From Durusdinium trenchii (Eukaryota; Sar; Dinophyceae; Suessiales; Symbiodiniaceae): a DNA stretch of 64,000 nt. Each line of letters opens with the position of its first letter. The first letter of the stretch is position 1. Positions 63,310 to 64,000 of the stretch are shown in pieces. The stretch spans positions 209,105-273,104 of the forward strand of contig CAXAMN010004180.1 of NCBI GenBank assembly GCA_963970005.1, read 5' to 3'. Below the pieces are notes generated by a model that did not search any database, was not told the DNA's origin, and saw only the letters and a program-made list of their open reading frames with translations. A program made the translations under genes and the position numbers.

Positions 63310-64000
63310 AAGGCCAGGAGCTACGTTCGTAGCGTCCTTGCTGCTAGTAGTAGTACGGCCAGGAGCCCCTAGTAGCTTCTTGTTCCTAGTATATAGTAAG
63401 GCCACGAGCCCCTAGTAGCGTCTAAAACAGCAAAACTCGTGTTGACTCCACGCTTGCCCCTCTTAGGCCCTCTTGGGATGCCAAGAACTTCAGAAAGCTA
63501 GTAGCTACTGCACGAGCTACTGCTACAATAGCTACTGCTAGTAGCACGAACATGCGGGGTGCAATCAACAACGAACGACTCTACAACTCTCTTCCCACTC
63601 TCTTGCCCTGTCACATATAGAACAGAGTTCCGGGAGATCCATATTATCAATCATGCATCAGGAATGCACGACCCTGATTTAGTATATGTTGCTTCTTTCT
63701 TGCGAACCCTTACAGTATACCAAAAACCGGCGCCTAGGCTGACCCTTTCTTATCTTTCTTGAGAAACTTCCACATATGCCCTGTTCGCTCCTGACTTCCC
63801 TTCGACCCGCGCTGCCTTGGTACTACCCAGCTCGAAAACAGCGTAGCCATCCGCCTCGCGGCCACAGCCTCGCGATGTGGCAGGGCACACCACTCTGGGC
63901 AACGGTGCAAAGCTTTGGAAGACTAGCATAGGAACAAGAAGCTACTAGTAACAAAGGGAGCATTACTACTTGCAGCTAGAAGCTAAGCTAGTAGCTCCTG
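63310..64000. repeat. CTAGTAG-family dispersed repeats, three clusters
   Basis: Clusters at 63310-63423 (three roughly 40-base units, GGCCAGGAGCCCCTAGTAGC), 63493-63546 (AGCTACTGCTAGTAGC) and 63925-64000 (GAAGCTACTAGTAAC, GCTAGTAGCTCC). The sequence between holds no supported gene. Confidence 0.75.

Overview
The window looks like nuclear DNA of a dinoflagellate, most like Symbiodiniaceae. The signs are many very short exons, splice donors that are GC (and perhaps GA) as well as GT, acceptors that are usually AG followed by G, large Copia and DIRS-like retrotransposons with lysine/glycine-rich Gag proteins, a ubiquitin-like fold of the kind common in dinoflagellate proteins, and no operons. 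Exon structures were assembled by eye from reading phase and splice signals. Only the alanine aminotransferase, the hydrolase and the retroelements are recognised families. The other genes are supported by coherent reading frames and phase-matched junctions and are named as unknown.

Layout. 1-5.6 kb (- strand): a multi-exon alanine aminotransferase-like gene running off the left edge, with a minisatellite-bearing element in its second large intron. 5.6-9.8 kb: mostly non-coding, with a MITE-like palindrome and a few candidate exons. 9.8-26.4 kb (- strand): two Copia-type retrotransposons head to tail. The right-hand one (Copia-B) is nearly complete. The left-hand one (Copia-A) lacks the start of Gag, and no LTR is visible between them. 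26.4-43 kb: a purine tract, tandem and dispersed repeats, and several small intron-rich genes of unknown function, mostly on the - strand. 43.4-45.4 kb (- strand): a membrane-anchored alpha/beta hydrolase gene, apparently flanked by two halves of one ubiquitin-like fold. 46-50 kb: scattered candidate exons. 50.15-57.1 kb (- strand): a DIRS-type (tyrosine recombinase) retrotransposon split over shifted frames. 57-64 kb: small candidate exons, a second copy of the minisatellite element containing a 646-base gap, and dispersed CTAGTAG repeats.

The main biological theme is that all three retrotransposons, from two unrelated orders, carry a domain resembling a cytosine-C5 DNA methyltransferase, each in a different position. 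Each also encodes or adjoins a hydrophobic helix. The polyproteins are interrupted by single-base frame changes, two of them in homopolymers, so these copies are either slightly decayed or carry assembly errors.
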